64,000 nucleotides of DNA from Terfezia claveryi (GCA_015179025.1 WHUX01000023.1:124001-188000); one strand, 5' to 3'; counted from the first letter of the stretch, positions 29,390 to 42,736 are shown. Notes: a model not told the origin generated them from the letters alone. Numbers and translations are program-made.

Positions 29390-32300
29390 TCAATCATCCT
29401 CCATCTCCACATCATTGTCTCTCAACGCCGGGTCAATCGGCACATCTCCTTTCCCTTCCGGTTTTCTCGCTATATACCTCTCCATCTTCTCCACAAACTC
29501 CGGATCAAGCTCCTCCAATGGCCCCTCATCCGAATCATCCTCAACTCTGGGTTTCCTCCTACCCTTAGTTTTCTTGCCCGCAGTATCCTCATCATCATCC
29601 TCACCCTTCGCCTCCTTCAGCGTCGTGGGCGGAGGCTGAGTCATCTCCTCATTATCCAAATCCTCATCCGAATCGACCGTCTCCGCAGACTTGTACTTCC
29701 CATAACCACCCTTCTTCGCTGCGGCCCCACCACTTTTCGTAAGCCTTTTCCGTTTCTTAGGACGGTCCGCAGCAGCAGTATCTTCGCCATCTTCAGCCAA
29801 AGCCCGCGACTTGCTACGGCGCCTTCTTCTTGGCGCTGAAGACTCGGCTCCTGCATCGCCTCGTTCCCGTTCGCTCTCGCTCGTTTCAATGACCCCGTCT
29901 TCTCTACCCTTTCCTTTCCTCCCCTTCCTTCCACCACCGCCGGCTTTCCTCTTCCTCTTCCCCCCATCTTCAGTATCATAACCATCCGGCCCTCGTCTAG
30001 CTTCTTCCTCCTCCATTCTCCTCCTTGCAAGCTCCCTCGATTCTTCCACTAGCTTCCGTCTCTCTTCGGCAAGCGTCCTCTGCCTTTCCTCTAATTGCTC
30101 TTGCTTCCTTAGCTCTTCCTCCTCTTTCTTCTTCATCTCTGCTTCTCGCCTAGCCCTAGCCTCAGCCAGTTTAGCAGCATTAGTAGACTCATATGCCCTC
30201 TGTGCTTCAATAGCCCTAGCCAACTGCCCTGCAAGAGAGTTCCTCCCCATCGCTGCACGCTGGTCAATATCTTGTGGCGGGTACGGGGGATTCTTGCTTC
30301 GAGCAACTGCAGTGAAGGTCTTAATAGCCTCGTCAAGACCCGCAGCAGCGTCTTCCATATCTGCAAGGGTCTTCTGAGCCTCGGGAAGTAGGCGTATGGT
30401 TTGTGCAAGCTGGAATTGGACAAAAGCAACATTAAATTGGTAGACAGTTGAGTCGGGCGCGAGTTCGAGAGCCTTCTTTGCGTATGAGAGGGCGTTTTTG
30501 AAGCTCTCAATGCTCTGGGCTGCAGTGCTCTCTGCACCCTTTTCCTTACGGCCCTTGGAGTACCAGACTCGACCGAGACAGGTAAGTGTGTTATGATCCT
30601 TACCGCCCTGGTACTTATTCAGCGCGGTATCATACTATGCGCGCAGATTTTAGCAACCGATCTTCCATAGAGAGGACATCGAGAACCTACAGCTTCTATA
30701 CTCCTAGACCACTGTTCCAGTCCCGCCAAGCAATGCCCCAAATTCAGGAACACTGCTCCATCCTTTACTGTCTCCTTGAGCTTCGTAAAGATCCCCACGG
30801 CTTGACTATAATTCCGCCTATCTTCGACTAACGCAATCGCCACTCCCTGGGCCGCATAGGCATTCTTCCCATCCAACAATAACGCCTTATCGAAGAACTC
30901 CACTGCCTTCTCATATGTTTTCCGCCTCTTCCCCCTGTCACTTTCTGTGTCTCGCTTCATCTCCCTCGCGATTATCAAATACAAATTTCCCATAGCTGTG
31001 AGTGCATATCGATCATGTTTATCGTAGTGCTGAAGTGAATGTTTATGATGTCGCATCTCTGGATCTTCAGAGATATTGATAGGGAATTTCTTTTTCTGCC
31101 GGGAAAGATACCATCCATAAAGGGCCCTGACTTCGAGATTTGCACCGTCGGTTTGCATCAGCTTCTGGATCCGCTTGATTCCCTCATCGGGAGGAGATTT
31201 TCGGAGATAAATGTATGTAAGTCGCATATTTGCATCTACATAGTGTTCATGTCTAGCGAGGAGCCCTTCGTAGAGCTTCGTGGCCTCTTCCGTATTACCC
31301 GCTGCCTCCTCTAGACGGGCAAGATTGTAGGAGAGTGTAGTGACAAGAGCATCAGTGTCTACGCCTTCGGCGTTCTTCTGGGCGAGGGCAGCGCAGGTAG
31401 TAAGCGCAGTTTGGTATAATTCCCTAGCCACATCATAATTGCCTTGGTGATATTGAAGAACAGCAATGTTATTCAACAGCTGTGGTTGAATATGTAGCTC
31501 CTCACCCGATTCATCATCATTGATGATTTCCATCTCAATTTGCTGAACTTGTTGGAGACATTGCAGAGCCTTCTCATGTTGATCACCCTCGTAGAGTTTT
31601 GCAAGGGTTAGTAGGAGCGAGGAATCTGGCCTAAGGTTCCTCTTTGAGTCTTTCCAACAGTTGCGAACGGATTCGAGTAATTGGATTGCCTTCCTATGGA
31701 CAATTCCAATATCATCTTTTGCCCCCGCGACACCAGCCTGAGCCCCCACAGCAAAGACTTCCTCAGCGTAGAGTGCGCCTAAGATAGTCATGGCTTCGAT
31801 GCACTTGGGGTGGTGCGTTAAGATCTTCTCGAAGGTGTACTTCGCTGATCCATAATCTTTCATCAAGACTTGCACTTGTCCCATTCCTAATCTGGCCGGT
31901 AAATATCCTCTCTCTTCACCTGCAGCTCCCCGTGGTTTCTCGAACCTGCCCTCGTTACTCTTTCTGTAATATGATAATGCCTTCTCATATTCTCCAGCAT
32001 AATGATGTTTCCTTGCGAGTAGATACCACCCATCACTCGCGACTGTGCCAATATCTGTATACTCTATTGCCTTCTTTGCGAGTGCCTCCACATTGCCCAT
32101 CCCTTTCTTAGAGAAGAAGTAGGTTGCAAACGTTGTGCATGCTATCGGAAGGTCCTTGTCGAGCTTATATGCACGTTGAGTATAATCAGTGATTGCTCTT
32201 CGGTAGTTCTCTGCAAACTCTGGGGAACTCTCAGAGAGGCCGGCAGTGGTGCTGAGGTGGTACAGGGCAAGAAGGATATTTGCAATCTTCGAGGTAGGGT

Positions 32301-33266
32301 CCTATTCATCTCAGGGTTAGTTCAACTCAATGCTCAGCCTATCCAACAACATACGATTTCCAGGCTTCTTTCCCATGCCATCTTCGCATCGTCTTTGTAA
32401 CCCAGTTGCCAATAACACAGACCTATACCAATTCTTGGATCGGGGTCCATATCCGGCCTGTTCAGCAGCACCTCCTGATACCCCTCCAAAGCCTGTGCGT
32501 ACTTTTTGTTTGCGAATAATATCCGGGCCCTAGCCATTGCCGCGAACATATTCTTCTTTCCACCATGACCTCGATATGCCTCCTCAAAGATCTTGGTAGC
32601 CTGGTCCATATTCGTCTTCTTGTCGGCTGGATTGGTCGCAAGTGCAGACTTCATAAGAGATATCATCCCTCGGGCAAGCTTATTAACAATCGAGTCCCTA
32701 TCGATACGAATCGCTTCGTTCAGTGTCGAAGTAGCCTGGTTGAGGTAGTAATCTTTCGTCTTTTGCTCGTCCGCCATACTATTTCCATTGTCAACTGTAC
32801 CAGACAGGGCGTATTAGCATCCTAACTCCCCACTGTCCAGATCCCAGAACTCACCACCACCAGCACTCCTTGCGGCTCCCCTGGCCTTCATCAAATACAA
32901 CCATACCAGCGCCCCCAATAACGGCAACCTGTCATTAACATTCCGCTGCATCCTCTCCGAATCCTTCCCTTTGATCAACATCTCAATTGCACCATCGGTT
33001 TTCCCATGCTTCGCATACCCCAACGCGATGGACATCCAGAAGTTCCTCTGACTGTTTTCATTATCTAACAGCACACAAAGCTCTGTTGGGTCGTCTGGGA
33101 GATTATCGAGGTCTACTTCAACCGATGTTTCCTCTTCATCTTCAGCTTCTTGGATAGGAATGTCTATTGACGACGGAACGTCCAAGAACCGGTTGAGTAC
33201 AATGGGCTTTGCGTGTGTCTCATCTGCGACTTGTGAGGCGCCATTGGATTGGGAAAAGGAGTTCAT
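29390..33266 (-). CDS. CTR9: Paf1-complex subunit Ctr9
   Basis: Ctr9 is the TPR scaffold of the Paf1 complex, which travels with RNA polymerase II and supports H2B ubiquitination and H3K4 methylation. Four exons (33266-32855, 32794-32355, 32301-30691, 30634-29390) give 1235 residues. The N-terminus contains SIDIPIQEAEDEEETSVEVD and DLDNLPDDPTELCVLLDNE, the typical Ctr9 start. Repeated TPR helices run to about residue 900 (DPRIGIGLCYWQLGYKDDAK, RLGMGQVQVLMKDYGSAKYT). A highly charged coiled segment follows (KKKEEEELRKQEQLEERQR), then a basic/acidic disordered tail ending DPALRDNDVEMEDD. All four exons keep frame. It lies in tandem with the Pol I subunit A49. Confidence 0.95.
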
Positions 33267-34803
33267 ATTGCTAGAGGGGCGTAAATGCAGGTAGTGCCGT
33301 TATTTCTACAAAGATTTCGCTCTGGGAGGTCCTGAATGCGACTCTGAAAGCAGCTTGTCAGCTCGGGGATAGTTGCAAGTATTGCTTTCGCGCCGGAGGT
33401 CGTATTTCCTAGTAGGACTCCTCTTGCGTAGGGGGGCACGCAATGTCCTTGAATTCTGGGTTGAGCTACATATACAAGTACCACGCAGCGAAGATTGCCA
33501 AGATCAGCTGTGAGGCACAATAGCTTTGTGCTTCTTAGCACCGATGTATACAGAGTACCCTATGCAATAAATATCAGCAACCAGCCATGAGCTCAAGAAG
33601 TGGAAATACAAGTTTCCTATGTAACTTGTGAACTTATAGGACCTGACTTGTGTATGACATAATCGAAACCATTATTCTTATATCACCATAACTTATAAAC
33701 ACATATGAAATGGACCCCCTTGAGGGTATGAAGAGGGGGGGTTATTACACTAGCTATCTGAGAGGAAACAACTTTCTGTAAAGGAGTCCAACTCGAGGAA
33801 TAAATATTGATGAGGACATTCATCCCATGGTGAACTTGTGAAACAGGCCCAGAGGGATTCTTTTCCAATTACAAGAGTCTTAGAAAATAATAATATATGA
33901 TGTATCAATTTTAAGTTTTTCCTGTTTCTGAAACTTGCACTCAATTAATATTTGTTTACTCAGAAAAGGATAGATAACCGCTGCATCAGAAAATTGATCG
34001 GAAGTAAGGCCCCAATAATACATACTGTATATCAGACACTTGGGACAGTAGTAGAAGCGTTGGGGTGGGGGTGCACGTAACAAGGGTGGCCTAGAACTTA
34101 GTTATATAACGATTTTAGCATGTATGGGATTCTTTAAACACCCTTCATCCCCATAAACATGCTAGATATATCTATAGAACAATGCATAATTATGCCCCAC
34201 TATCCTAATATTTCATCTAGACCCTCTCGAATAATAGTAGCCCAGTTAACCTTGAACCTAACATACGTACAGTACCATACCAACTTCCTCTGCAATCCTA
34301 GTTCTGAGGTTTATTATAGGAAATTAAACCAACAAGGCGGTCTATTTGTAATATATCATGAACAATTGATTCATAATTCAACTCAAATTCAAACACGGGA
34401 TAACATGCCTACAAAGAACAAGAGGAAAACTATAAGAAGATCGATATTATGGTAATTACAGAAGTATCAGAACGCCGTCAACAGTTAGGACACCAGAGTA
34501 GAAAAGAAACACCCACACCCAACAAAACTCACTCCAATTCCAACAGTCCAACAAGTAAACCCAGATAGTCAAGGGCATGCAAAACCAAACAGCCACAGCT
34601 TCCAACTCCTTATAACCTTCTTCTGCCACTCGGCCGAGGGAATATTTAACCCTTCCAAATCATATAATCCGTCTATAGTTGTAGTCAGCACGCCTTATAC
34701 ATAACCCTTCTTTCCAGCCATCGACAAGTCCACTATATATACACCTCCTTTTAGCATTGGTTCACCAAACGAACAAACAGGGTATATGTAATTATGGCAG
34801 CTC
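33267..34803. other. 1.5-kb AT-rich spacer
   Basis: CTR9 promoter side plus the 3' flank of the coiled-coil gene. An open frame at 34159-34455 (98 codons) has no family features and AT-driven composition; I do not call it. TACTGTA/TACAGTA words occur at about 34024 and 34267. Confidence 0.5.
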
Positions 34804-37487
34804 TTAACTCCTCCATCCTCCAAGTACGCCCAATACATCATCAACACTCTTTTCCAAATCTCCAACCCTCTCTCTTAAATTCTTGTTCTCTCCTCGTAAC
34901 CGATCCAATTCCTGCATTCCATTATTGCTATTCCCTCCTCTCAGGACGCCGAAACCCCATCTGGATGAAGTTGCTGTTGTTGAAGTAGCAGACGACGGTG
35001 CAGAGGGCTGCTGGGGTGGCTCGTGGTTTTTGGAGGGCGGAGCGGGGAACCGTGATGGGTTGACGCTGCCAGGCACAACAAGAGGAGGTGAGGAAACAGA
35101 CGTTATACTAGGCGAGGGGGATGAAGGCCTACTCGAGAAGGATATCCTGGAACAGTTCTCACACCGCACGACACTGAGCGGGGCGGGGTTAAGTAACGGT
35201 GGAGGCACCATTTTCCCGCTCTTCTCCCCTCCATTCCCGGCTCTTCCTGCCCTAGTCGGTGTAGAGGGTTCTGTTGAAGTGGTTGTCATCGAAGCAAGAG
35301 ATGTATTCTTAGCCACCACACCTCCATTCTGTGCTGCAGCTTCTCCCTTCGCCATGGAATAAAAGCTGTCCGCATCGCTCTTGTCGCTCTCATCAAACCC
35401 GCTGTCGCTACTGGCACCTCCAGTACTAACTCTTTTCCCCCTGGGAGTCATCTCTGTGTCCCTTTCTTCAACAGCATCACCTGAACCACCCTGAGCAGCC
35501 AGCATCTCCATCAGGAGCTCAGCTCTAAGTTTTTCTCTCTCCATCTCGCGCCACCTCTGGCGCTCCTCTTCCCAATCTCTCCTCTCTTCTTCCATCTTGA
35601 CCTTCTCATTTTCCAACTCCTTAACCAGAATACCAATCACCTCGTCCTTTTCCTCCTTAGTCTTCTCTGCGCCTTGACTGACATGGTCTAATTGTGACTG
35701 TAGATGCCGAGCTTTTACCTTCCTCTCTTCTACCTCCTCCTTCAGGACGCCCTGGTCTGCCAGCACTTCTTCCAAGGCTGAGGTTCGCTTCGTATAAGCA
35801 GTATACATTCTCTCTAACAGATTCTGAGCCATATTTGCCAACTCTTCGAGTCGATCCTCGGCTGATGATCGTTCACATTGTTCTGTGAGCTTTGATGGAG
35901 GCGGGGTCCGAAACGAGTTTATCAACGTTGGAAAACTGAGCCCTTGGAACTCGTCCACAAGAGCTGGGTGTGGGGGCTCCGGTATTGAATTTAATGGGCT
36001 TGTCATCTGCCTCGCCGGTGAAATCAACGCCGAACCTGGACCAGGGGATTTTTGCGGTGTTGTCGGCCTCGAGGATCCTTCCACAAAAGAGGAGGCTGAA
36101 GATCGCAGGGGCGCGGTAGACATATTAGAGGACCCATTGACTCCATTGGCTGCATTTTCCTTGCCAGGTGTAAGCTTGCTGACAGTTGATGCTGACCTGG
36201 ATCTATTGAGCGTGAGCCCTCCCACCTCGTCTTCGCCCTTTGCTTCTGTCACCGTCATATTAGCTACAGAGGCCCTCTTTTGTAACCAGCCACCAAAAAC
36301 ACCATTCTGTCCGGAGGATGACTTGCTCCTCCCATCTCCTGTGAGTCCCATATTCGACTGCGCCGTTGCAGAAGTCACCGCTTGTACCAAGCTTGAGAAT
36401 GAAGAGCCAAATGATAGGCGACCAAATGCAGGCCTCGAGGTGGATGGCGACGGTGGGGGGGTCGGCACAGACTTTTGTGGCACTCTGAAATCTCTGAAGC
36501 TATCTCCCTCTGCTGGTACTTCAGTTTCCGTAGATGTCGACTCCGCCAGAGGTGAGGGTGACGTACCCTTCCGGCTGGGTGTTGGGGGTGGAGTGTCAAT
36601 CGCTGGTGCTGGGCTATCTCGTCCTCGTGTTGGTGGTGGGGGGGCTGCTACAGCTTTAGCCGGTGTTGGCGGCGAGGGTTCGGGGTGGCCCAGTTGCGAT
36701 TCGGGGCTGCTGGTTGGCGAGCTTTCAACACCTGGGGGAACGGATAATTTTTGGCTCTCCGCTTGGCTGTGGATGAGCCCTTGTTCTTGTAGTAGACCTT
36801 GTGTGGCTGGTTGTAGATCCGGTTGCTCTGCGTGCAGGTCGGGATGGGTAACTGCAGAAGCAACGTTCTCGGTACCGGTAATCGAATCAGCTTTAGGTTT
36901 CTGCACAGGTGTCTTCCCAGGCGCTGGGATCTGAAGATGTTTCGGATTGTGGGAAGCTACTGCCGTTTCAACTGGAGCTTCCAGAGATGCTACAGGCTCC
37001 CGCCGCTCGCTTTCAATTTCAGACGCTGCGGCGGTGGTGACAGCAAGCGCCGCCGGGGACGGGGTTGTGGCTACTGGGGCTGTGGCTACTGGGGTTGTGG
37101 CTACTGGGGGGGTGGTGCGGTTGCGGGCGGAGGTGTCCGTGGAGCCGAGTTGCCCAGCAAGGAGTCAATAGACGAGGATGAGCTCAGGATCGAGTCAGTC
37201 AGGCAGCGAGCCGGGCGAATATACCTCGAGGCAGGCGACTTTGAGTTTGTTATTGTCGTTGTCGGCGACAGCGGTTGGGGCCGGTCTGTGAGTGATGAGA
37301 GCAGGTTAGGGAAGGGCGGCGGCGAGTGGAAGCTCGAGCCCGGGCTTTGTATGCCGAGCGCTGAGACTGGACGACGGCCAGGAATAGGAATGATGGGGCG
37401 TGCGGATGAGGCCGGCCTGGGGCCAGGAGGAACAGCGGATTCGCCCAGGAAGACACGACTCAGATGCGACTCCAGGTCAAAGTCCAT
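34804..37487 (-). CDS. Uncharacterised Ser/Pro-rich coiled-coil protein, frame break near 37112
   Basis: The 5' part starts MDFDLESHLSRVFLGESAVP and stays open to a stop at 37101. The 3' part is open from about 37110 to 34804 in a different frame, reading PVATTPVATAPVATTPSP and onward. The switch falls at a run of seven C (coding strand, about 37107-37113). Either an indel in the homopolymer or an unrecognised intron joins the two; I found no donor/acceptor pair with matching phase near the run. The remainder is Pro/Ser/Thr-rich, then has a coiled coil (LEELANMAQNLLERMYTAYT, HLQSQLDHVSQGAEKTKEE, long E/R/K helix), a Ser-rich linker, a CENCSR motif and a final short coil ELDRLRGENKNLRERVGDLE ending DDVLGVLGGW. 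This layout is shared by uncharacterised ascomycete proteins I recall. Function unknown. Confidence 0.6.
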
Positions 37488-38607
37488 GGCCGCGGTACTC
37501 TGTACTGTGCCGGGCTATCAATATTGGGCCTGTTTGGACGTAGTTACGGACCCGCAGCGATTTCGACTACGGTATATAATTGCCTGTAACTGTTCCGTTA
37601 CAACTTCTCGCTCATCGCAACTTGCTCTGTATTCGTTCTCCAGTTCTCGTTGTTTGGCTTCGTCTCTCTGGCGAACTAAACCTCCAAAACAAAAGCGTTC
37701 GATAAAGCAAAGCTCTCGGGAGGCGTAAAAAGGTATTATCAATGCACAAAGGTTATCAATATTATCTGATGAGGGAAATAATACAAACTGTTGTCTGTTG
37801 TGAGTTCCAATGTGTGAGGGTGGCAGAGTATTACAATGGCACCGCTCCACGTCACTTTCTTCTTTCTGTGGGCATATCTTGATACGAACGGCAGTGGCCG
37901 GGGCAATTGGATAGGTAGAGGGCGAGTCCCCTGCGGCTTACGGTAGGAACAGAGGGGCATGCATGCATCCAAAAACCTATAAGAAACCCCTGCAAATGAA
38001 AATTCACCGTCTGCCGTCACTAAAAGCGGTGACCAACCGAATGGATTACTTATATCCATATATATGATATATATAGCGCAACTACTCAAGATAATCAAAA
38101 GGTTGATACATGTTCTGTATCAAGAATGTTTCATAACCAAAACACTTTTCAGAGTTGACCCCCTTGGATTGCCCAACGGTGTTGGGTGTTGATTCTCCAG
38201 TTGACACTTGATAGGGCAGATCCAGCTTCACGTGAACCAAGCCATTGATGTTTTGTTATTTTTTTTTTTTCTTCCTTTCTTTGAATTATCCTCATCAACT
38301 GAACGCCGACACACTTTCAGTTGGGCCGCCTTGACAGATGACTAGACACAGCTTGCATTGCATCTATCCACTCCTGAGTCCGTATCCTGTCCATTTACGT
38401 CTGTCCAGCGCAGTCCATGCCCAACCAAACCGTACCCATCCGGAAAGAAAATAGCCAATGAAACATGCGGAAATTTGTTTATTGAAAACTTCAAGAAAAA
38501 AAAAAGAAAACGCCAGCGGATTGAGAAAATCGTTTGAATATGAGGAGGATACTGCTGGCGGCGGCGGAGGAGGAGGGGGGCGGGAGTATTTTGGGGAGGT
38601 GAGCTGT
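37488..38607. other. 1.1-kb spacer between the coiled-coil gene and eL39
   Basis: Promoter of the coiled-coil gene and 3' flank of eL39, with a T12 run near 38260 and a TATATATGATATATATA stretch near 38060. No coding region supported. Confidence 0.5.
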
Positions 38608-38993
38608 CTAGATTCCGATACGGGTCTTGCGCCAGTGACGACGCTTGGCGTTATACCTAAAGGCGGAGAAGAAAAAGTGTCAGTGGGTGATTCTGTTGGG
38701 TTGCTGAGAGTATCCCAAGGTTTTGTGCAGACTGACCTGATGGTGTTGCCAGTCCTCAATCGGATCCATTGGGGAATGGGCCTATTTTGCTTTTGAGCTT
38801 TGGCAAGCTTGACCTTGGTACGGAAGGATTTGTGGGACTGCAGTTGTGCCGTAAAATCTCCAGTTAGCAATTCAGCCCCTTCATCCAGCAATCATCCACC
38901 GCCCTGAGTCGACACCAGCAGAATCGACACTGATTGCCTGAGATGTCGCTCGTATATGTCGGGATTCCTGTCGGAGAAAGTACGTACAGGCAT
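38608..38993 (-). CDS. RPL39: 60S ribosomal protein eL39
   Basis: eL39 is a small basic protein lining the end of the ribosomal exit tunnel. Three exons (38993-38988, 38837-38737, 38656-38608) give 51 residues, the universal length. Exon 1 is only six bases (ATGCCT, Met-Pro), followed by a GTACGT donor. Exon 2 begins [20 protein letters not shown] and runs [14 protein letters not shown]. Exon 3 adds [15 protein letters not shown] and the stop. The fit to the family is exact, which makes the tiny first exon secure. The gene is too fragmented to appear as one open frame; reading through exon 2 gives a spurious longer frame. Confidence 0.96.
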
Positions 38994-39488
38994 CTTGATT
39001 ATGCTGGTATTGAGGTTTGTCGTGATACGTCGGTCAAAGTTGGTCACTAATTTTAAAACGAGCATATTCTTTTTTGGCGGTGAGGTTTCCGTGTGCTGCA
39101 GGGTGAGTTTGAGAGGGTTTGCCCTACTGCTTGCGCCACAGCTCTTCTGCGTACAAAGTGGCTAGTATGTTTACAGTTCCTAAATGAGGCGGAGCTCAAC
39201 ATTAATATGGTCAGGCTGTAAGCTATGGAGGAGGAACAGACCTTTCGCCTGGTTTCATGATACGCGCTTTGATTTATGTACCCCTTGCCTTTGCCTTCTT
39301 CCCTAGATGACCCAGGCTGTCTCCCAAATACTCTGTAACTACTTGAGATACTCTTGAACCTTCAACAGAAAACCCTGATGAAAGTTGGGAATACAATACA
39401 TTATTCACACTACCATACCATTGATGTTCTGACGCAAGGACAAGGATCTCGCCCCATAGAAAAAGAACCATTCAACCAAACCTGCATA
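38994..39488. promoter_or_regulatory. Shared eL39 / 5-phosphatase divergent promoter
   Basis: 495 bp between the eL39 ATG and the 5-phosphatase ATG at 39489. An in-frame ATG at 39378 could extend the phosphatase. I see no clear ribosomal-protein promoter element. Confidence 0.4.
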
Positions 39489-42400
39489 ATGCCACTGACA
39501 ACCCCTTTGTCTCCAACTACTCTATCCACCAATCCTCATACCTACCTCCACACCGAGCTCTATGCTCGAAGGAAAGACTACCTCACGCCAACGCATGTAC
39601 GAATAAAAGTTGCAACGTGGAATGTAGCATCTTTAGCTATAGAGAGGGATATCCGAGAGTGGATAAGAGAATGTGAGAGTGATGAACGTCCTAGGTCTCG
39701 TGATAGAGGTAGGAATAGCAAGAGGGCAAGTACCAGGGGATACGGCATTGGGGAGCTCCTAGATGGAGCCGGAGAAGCGCTTGAAGGGCTAGGAATAAGC
39801 CAGGATGGACAAATTACGGAGAAAGAGGGCGCTGTTGATATTTACGTTTTGGGGCTGCAAGAGATTGTGGATGTTACGGCTCCAGAAAACTACCTTCGTC
39901 CAACTGATCCGAAAATCCCCCTTAATTGGAAGGCTCATGTACAGGCAGCCCTGCCAGTCGGTTATAAGTTGATAGCGTCACCACAGCTAATAGGACTACT
40001 ATCGCTGGTGTACGCATCACCTCGGATACAGCATTTAATTTCCTCAGTCTCGACATGTACCGTTGGCACCGGGTTGATGGGTTATGGAGGGAATAAAGGA
40101 GCCGCTGGTGTGAGATTAGTGCTCGGGGAGACCACACGGTTGGTTCTTATTAACTGCCACCTTGCGGCGATGCAGAATGCGACAGACAGACGCAATTGGG
40201 ACCATAATGAAATATTGCGGAGGATGACCTTTGACAAAGTCAAGCGGGATGTCTTAGCTGGCTTCCCCGCAGACGGGAATCTCAATGCACCTATGACGGA
40301 TGTGAGAGAGAGCATGAATCAGGCTGATTTGGTGATTTGGTGTGGAGATTTGAATTATAGAATTGAACTTCCAAATGATGATATTCGAAGTGCACTAGAA
40401 TCTTTTGTTCCCACGGAATTCCCTCCAACTATACCCTCTGAGGGGCCTTCGTCACCTGCAAGTTACGTCCCACCAAAATCGTTCAATTTTCCCAGGGTAT
40501 CTAGGTTTCAGGAAACACAAGAATCATTAGATGGAACGATCAGGTCTTTACTGGTTCATGACCAATTATACAAGCAACAGCAGTTAGGGAAGTCCTTCAA
40601 AAGCTACAAGGAAGGGAAGATTTCGTTTCTACCGACATACAAATATGATGTTGGGACTTTGGGTGTATTTGATAGTAGCGAAAAGCAGAGGGCACCAAGT
40701 TACTGTGACAGGATCCTGTGGCAACTGAAGGATGAAGATGAGACACCTCAAGAGGGTGAAGGAACGGGAAACGCTGGAGATGAACATGGGCAACCGAAAA
40801 CTTCCTTCGACACCATCAGCACCCTGATGGGGTTGGGAGAGCAGACAGACAAGCAGAGTGACGATGAAGGGACCCCGAAACCGGTCGCATTCAACCGCCG
40901 CCGGGCAACCACCCTCACAGTCGAGGACGAGGAGGATGGAGGTGAAGATTTAATAGTCTCCCCAGCAGATAATATCATCCCGCATTTACCACCTCCACCA
41001 GAGGATCAGGAGACTGTCGAAGATCCTCCGGTTTCTTTCCCACAAAACGCAGCTTTATCTTGTTCATCGGCGTCAGGTATCAAGCTGAATCTTATGACGT
41101 ATACATCCCACCAAACTATCACAGCATCAGATCACAAGCCCGTTACAGCAATTTTTTCCTTGAGCTTCCCAGCTGTCAGTGATGACCGAAAGAGTGATGT
41201 CTACGCTGAAGTAGCTAAGGAGGTTGACCGAATAGAAAACGAAAGGCGGCCAGTCATCACCGTTATCATTGACAGGGAGGGAGAGGCCTCTTCTCCAGCG
41301 CGACAAGATTACTGCAACGAGGATATGAGTGTTTCTCTAGGGGAGGTACGATTAGGGGAACGTGTTGAGAGGAAGCTAACTGTAGCAAATACGGGCCTCG
41401 TACCTGCAACATGCTCTTTCCGTAAACGCCCGATAATAGACGGTGAGCTTGGCGAAGAGAAAGAATCAATATGTAAGCATTGGCTCGAAGTTGATTTTGA
41501 CGATGATCACAGTGATGGCGGAAAGGCTGTCACTCAGGGGGTCAAGCTGGAGCCTGGGGAGGTAGTAACAGTATATATTTGCCTCTTGATTGAGATGAGT
41601 GATGTTGTGCTTCTTCAGAGGCTGAACAAGGGCGACGAGGAACTAGAAGATATCCTCGTATTGCATGTCGAGAACGGAAGGGACACTTTTATTCCGGTAA
41701 GTGGGCAGTGGATGCAGAGCTGTTTCGGGAGAAGCCTACAAGAGTTGGTATCAATCCCGGAGGGAGCGGGTGGTGCGAGATCATGGTTCTCAAAAGACAG
41801 GCTCTCTGAGGATGGACAAGAAAAGAAGGAGATGAGGTACAGTGCTCCCAGAGAGTTATATCGAATAACCGAGTACCTTTTACGCCAAACGAAGGATATT
41901 GTCGAGGAGGACTGTGCAAAGGAGAGTGGGGTGGAAAATCAGAAATGGTATTCTGAAGTTGGGTGGCCATTTGTAAAAGAAACCTGGGGACTACAATACA
42001 ACAACGGTTTGGGTGTCCGAGAATCTACCCTGGGAGGGAGGAGAAAACTTCTGTTGTGGATCTTGGAATGTCTATCTCAAGACAAGGAATTGGAAGTTGA
42101 AAAATGGGAACAGGAGGGCTACACAGCAGAGGACATTATTGAGGTTGCTGCTGAATGCTTACTGGGTTTTCTGGGAAGCTTAGACGGCAGGGTCATACCA
42201 CAGAATTTGTATGAAGTAGTCATAAAAGGCGGAGCGGGGGGAACTAAGGAGTGGGAGAATGTATGTATCTGTGCCCTCCATCACCAACGTGCTATGTATG
42301 ACAATTGCTGACTTTTAATGAAAACCAGGTCCTGGAGTCTCTCCCAACCTCAGCCTCTCCGATTCATGCTAATGTATTCATCTACCTCACTGGTTTCGTC

Positions 42401-42736
42401 TCCGAGATGTTTGGCATCCTCTCTACAAACAATCCGGAACCCACACCACTCACCCGCTCGGCAACCACAGATACAGTTGCCAGTACCGCAAGCAAATCAA
42501 ACCGTTCCTCAATGATCAAAACTAATGTAAGACAAATTTTGCTGAAGCAGCGGCTTGCGGGTATATTTGCAGAGGTTATGGTTTATAGGCCACTTCCGGC
42601 GGTGCCAGAAAAGGACGCTAGGGCGCCGAATAGGCAAAGTGTGGTTGGGCCAGTTGGAGGTACAGGGGTGTTGTGGGAGAAGCAAGGGGACGAGGAGAGG
42701 AGAAGGGCGTTTTTGGTGCACTTTGTACAGTTTTGA
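39489..42736 (+). CDS. OCRL/INPP5B-like inositol polyphosphate 5-phosphatase with RhoGAP-like tail
   Basis: This enzyme removes the 5-phosphate from PtdIns(4,5)P2 or related lipids on membranes. Two exons (39489-42260, 42329-42736) give 1059 residues. The catalytic domain lies at about residues 35-550 with KVATWNVAS, YVLGLQEIVD, GYGGNKGAAGVRL, LINCHLAAMQN, VIWCGDLNYRI, RAPSYCDRILW and TASDHKPVTAIF, covering both diagnostic motifs. An ASH-type beta domain follows (SVSLGEVRLGERVERKLTVA), then a helical RhoGAP-like region (RELYRITEYLLRQTKDIVEE, ANVFIYLTGFVSEMFGI). The catalytic-arginine position was not identified. The three-domain order matches OCRL/INPP5B. An in-frame ATG at 39378 would add 37 residues. 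Confidence 0.88.

Noticed and set aside
34159..34455. 98-codon frame in the AT-rich spacer
   Set aside because: No family pattern, no neighbour conservation visible, composition follows the spacer.
35885..36934. 349-codon frame on the plus strand, and other long frames opposite the coiled-coil gene
   Set aside because: Mirror of a Ser/Pro/Thr-rich coding strand; the minus frame has a coherent coiled coil and a family-like end, the plus frame has none.
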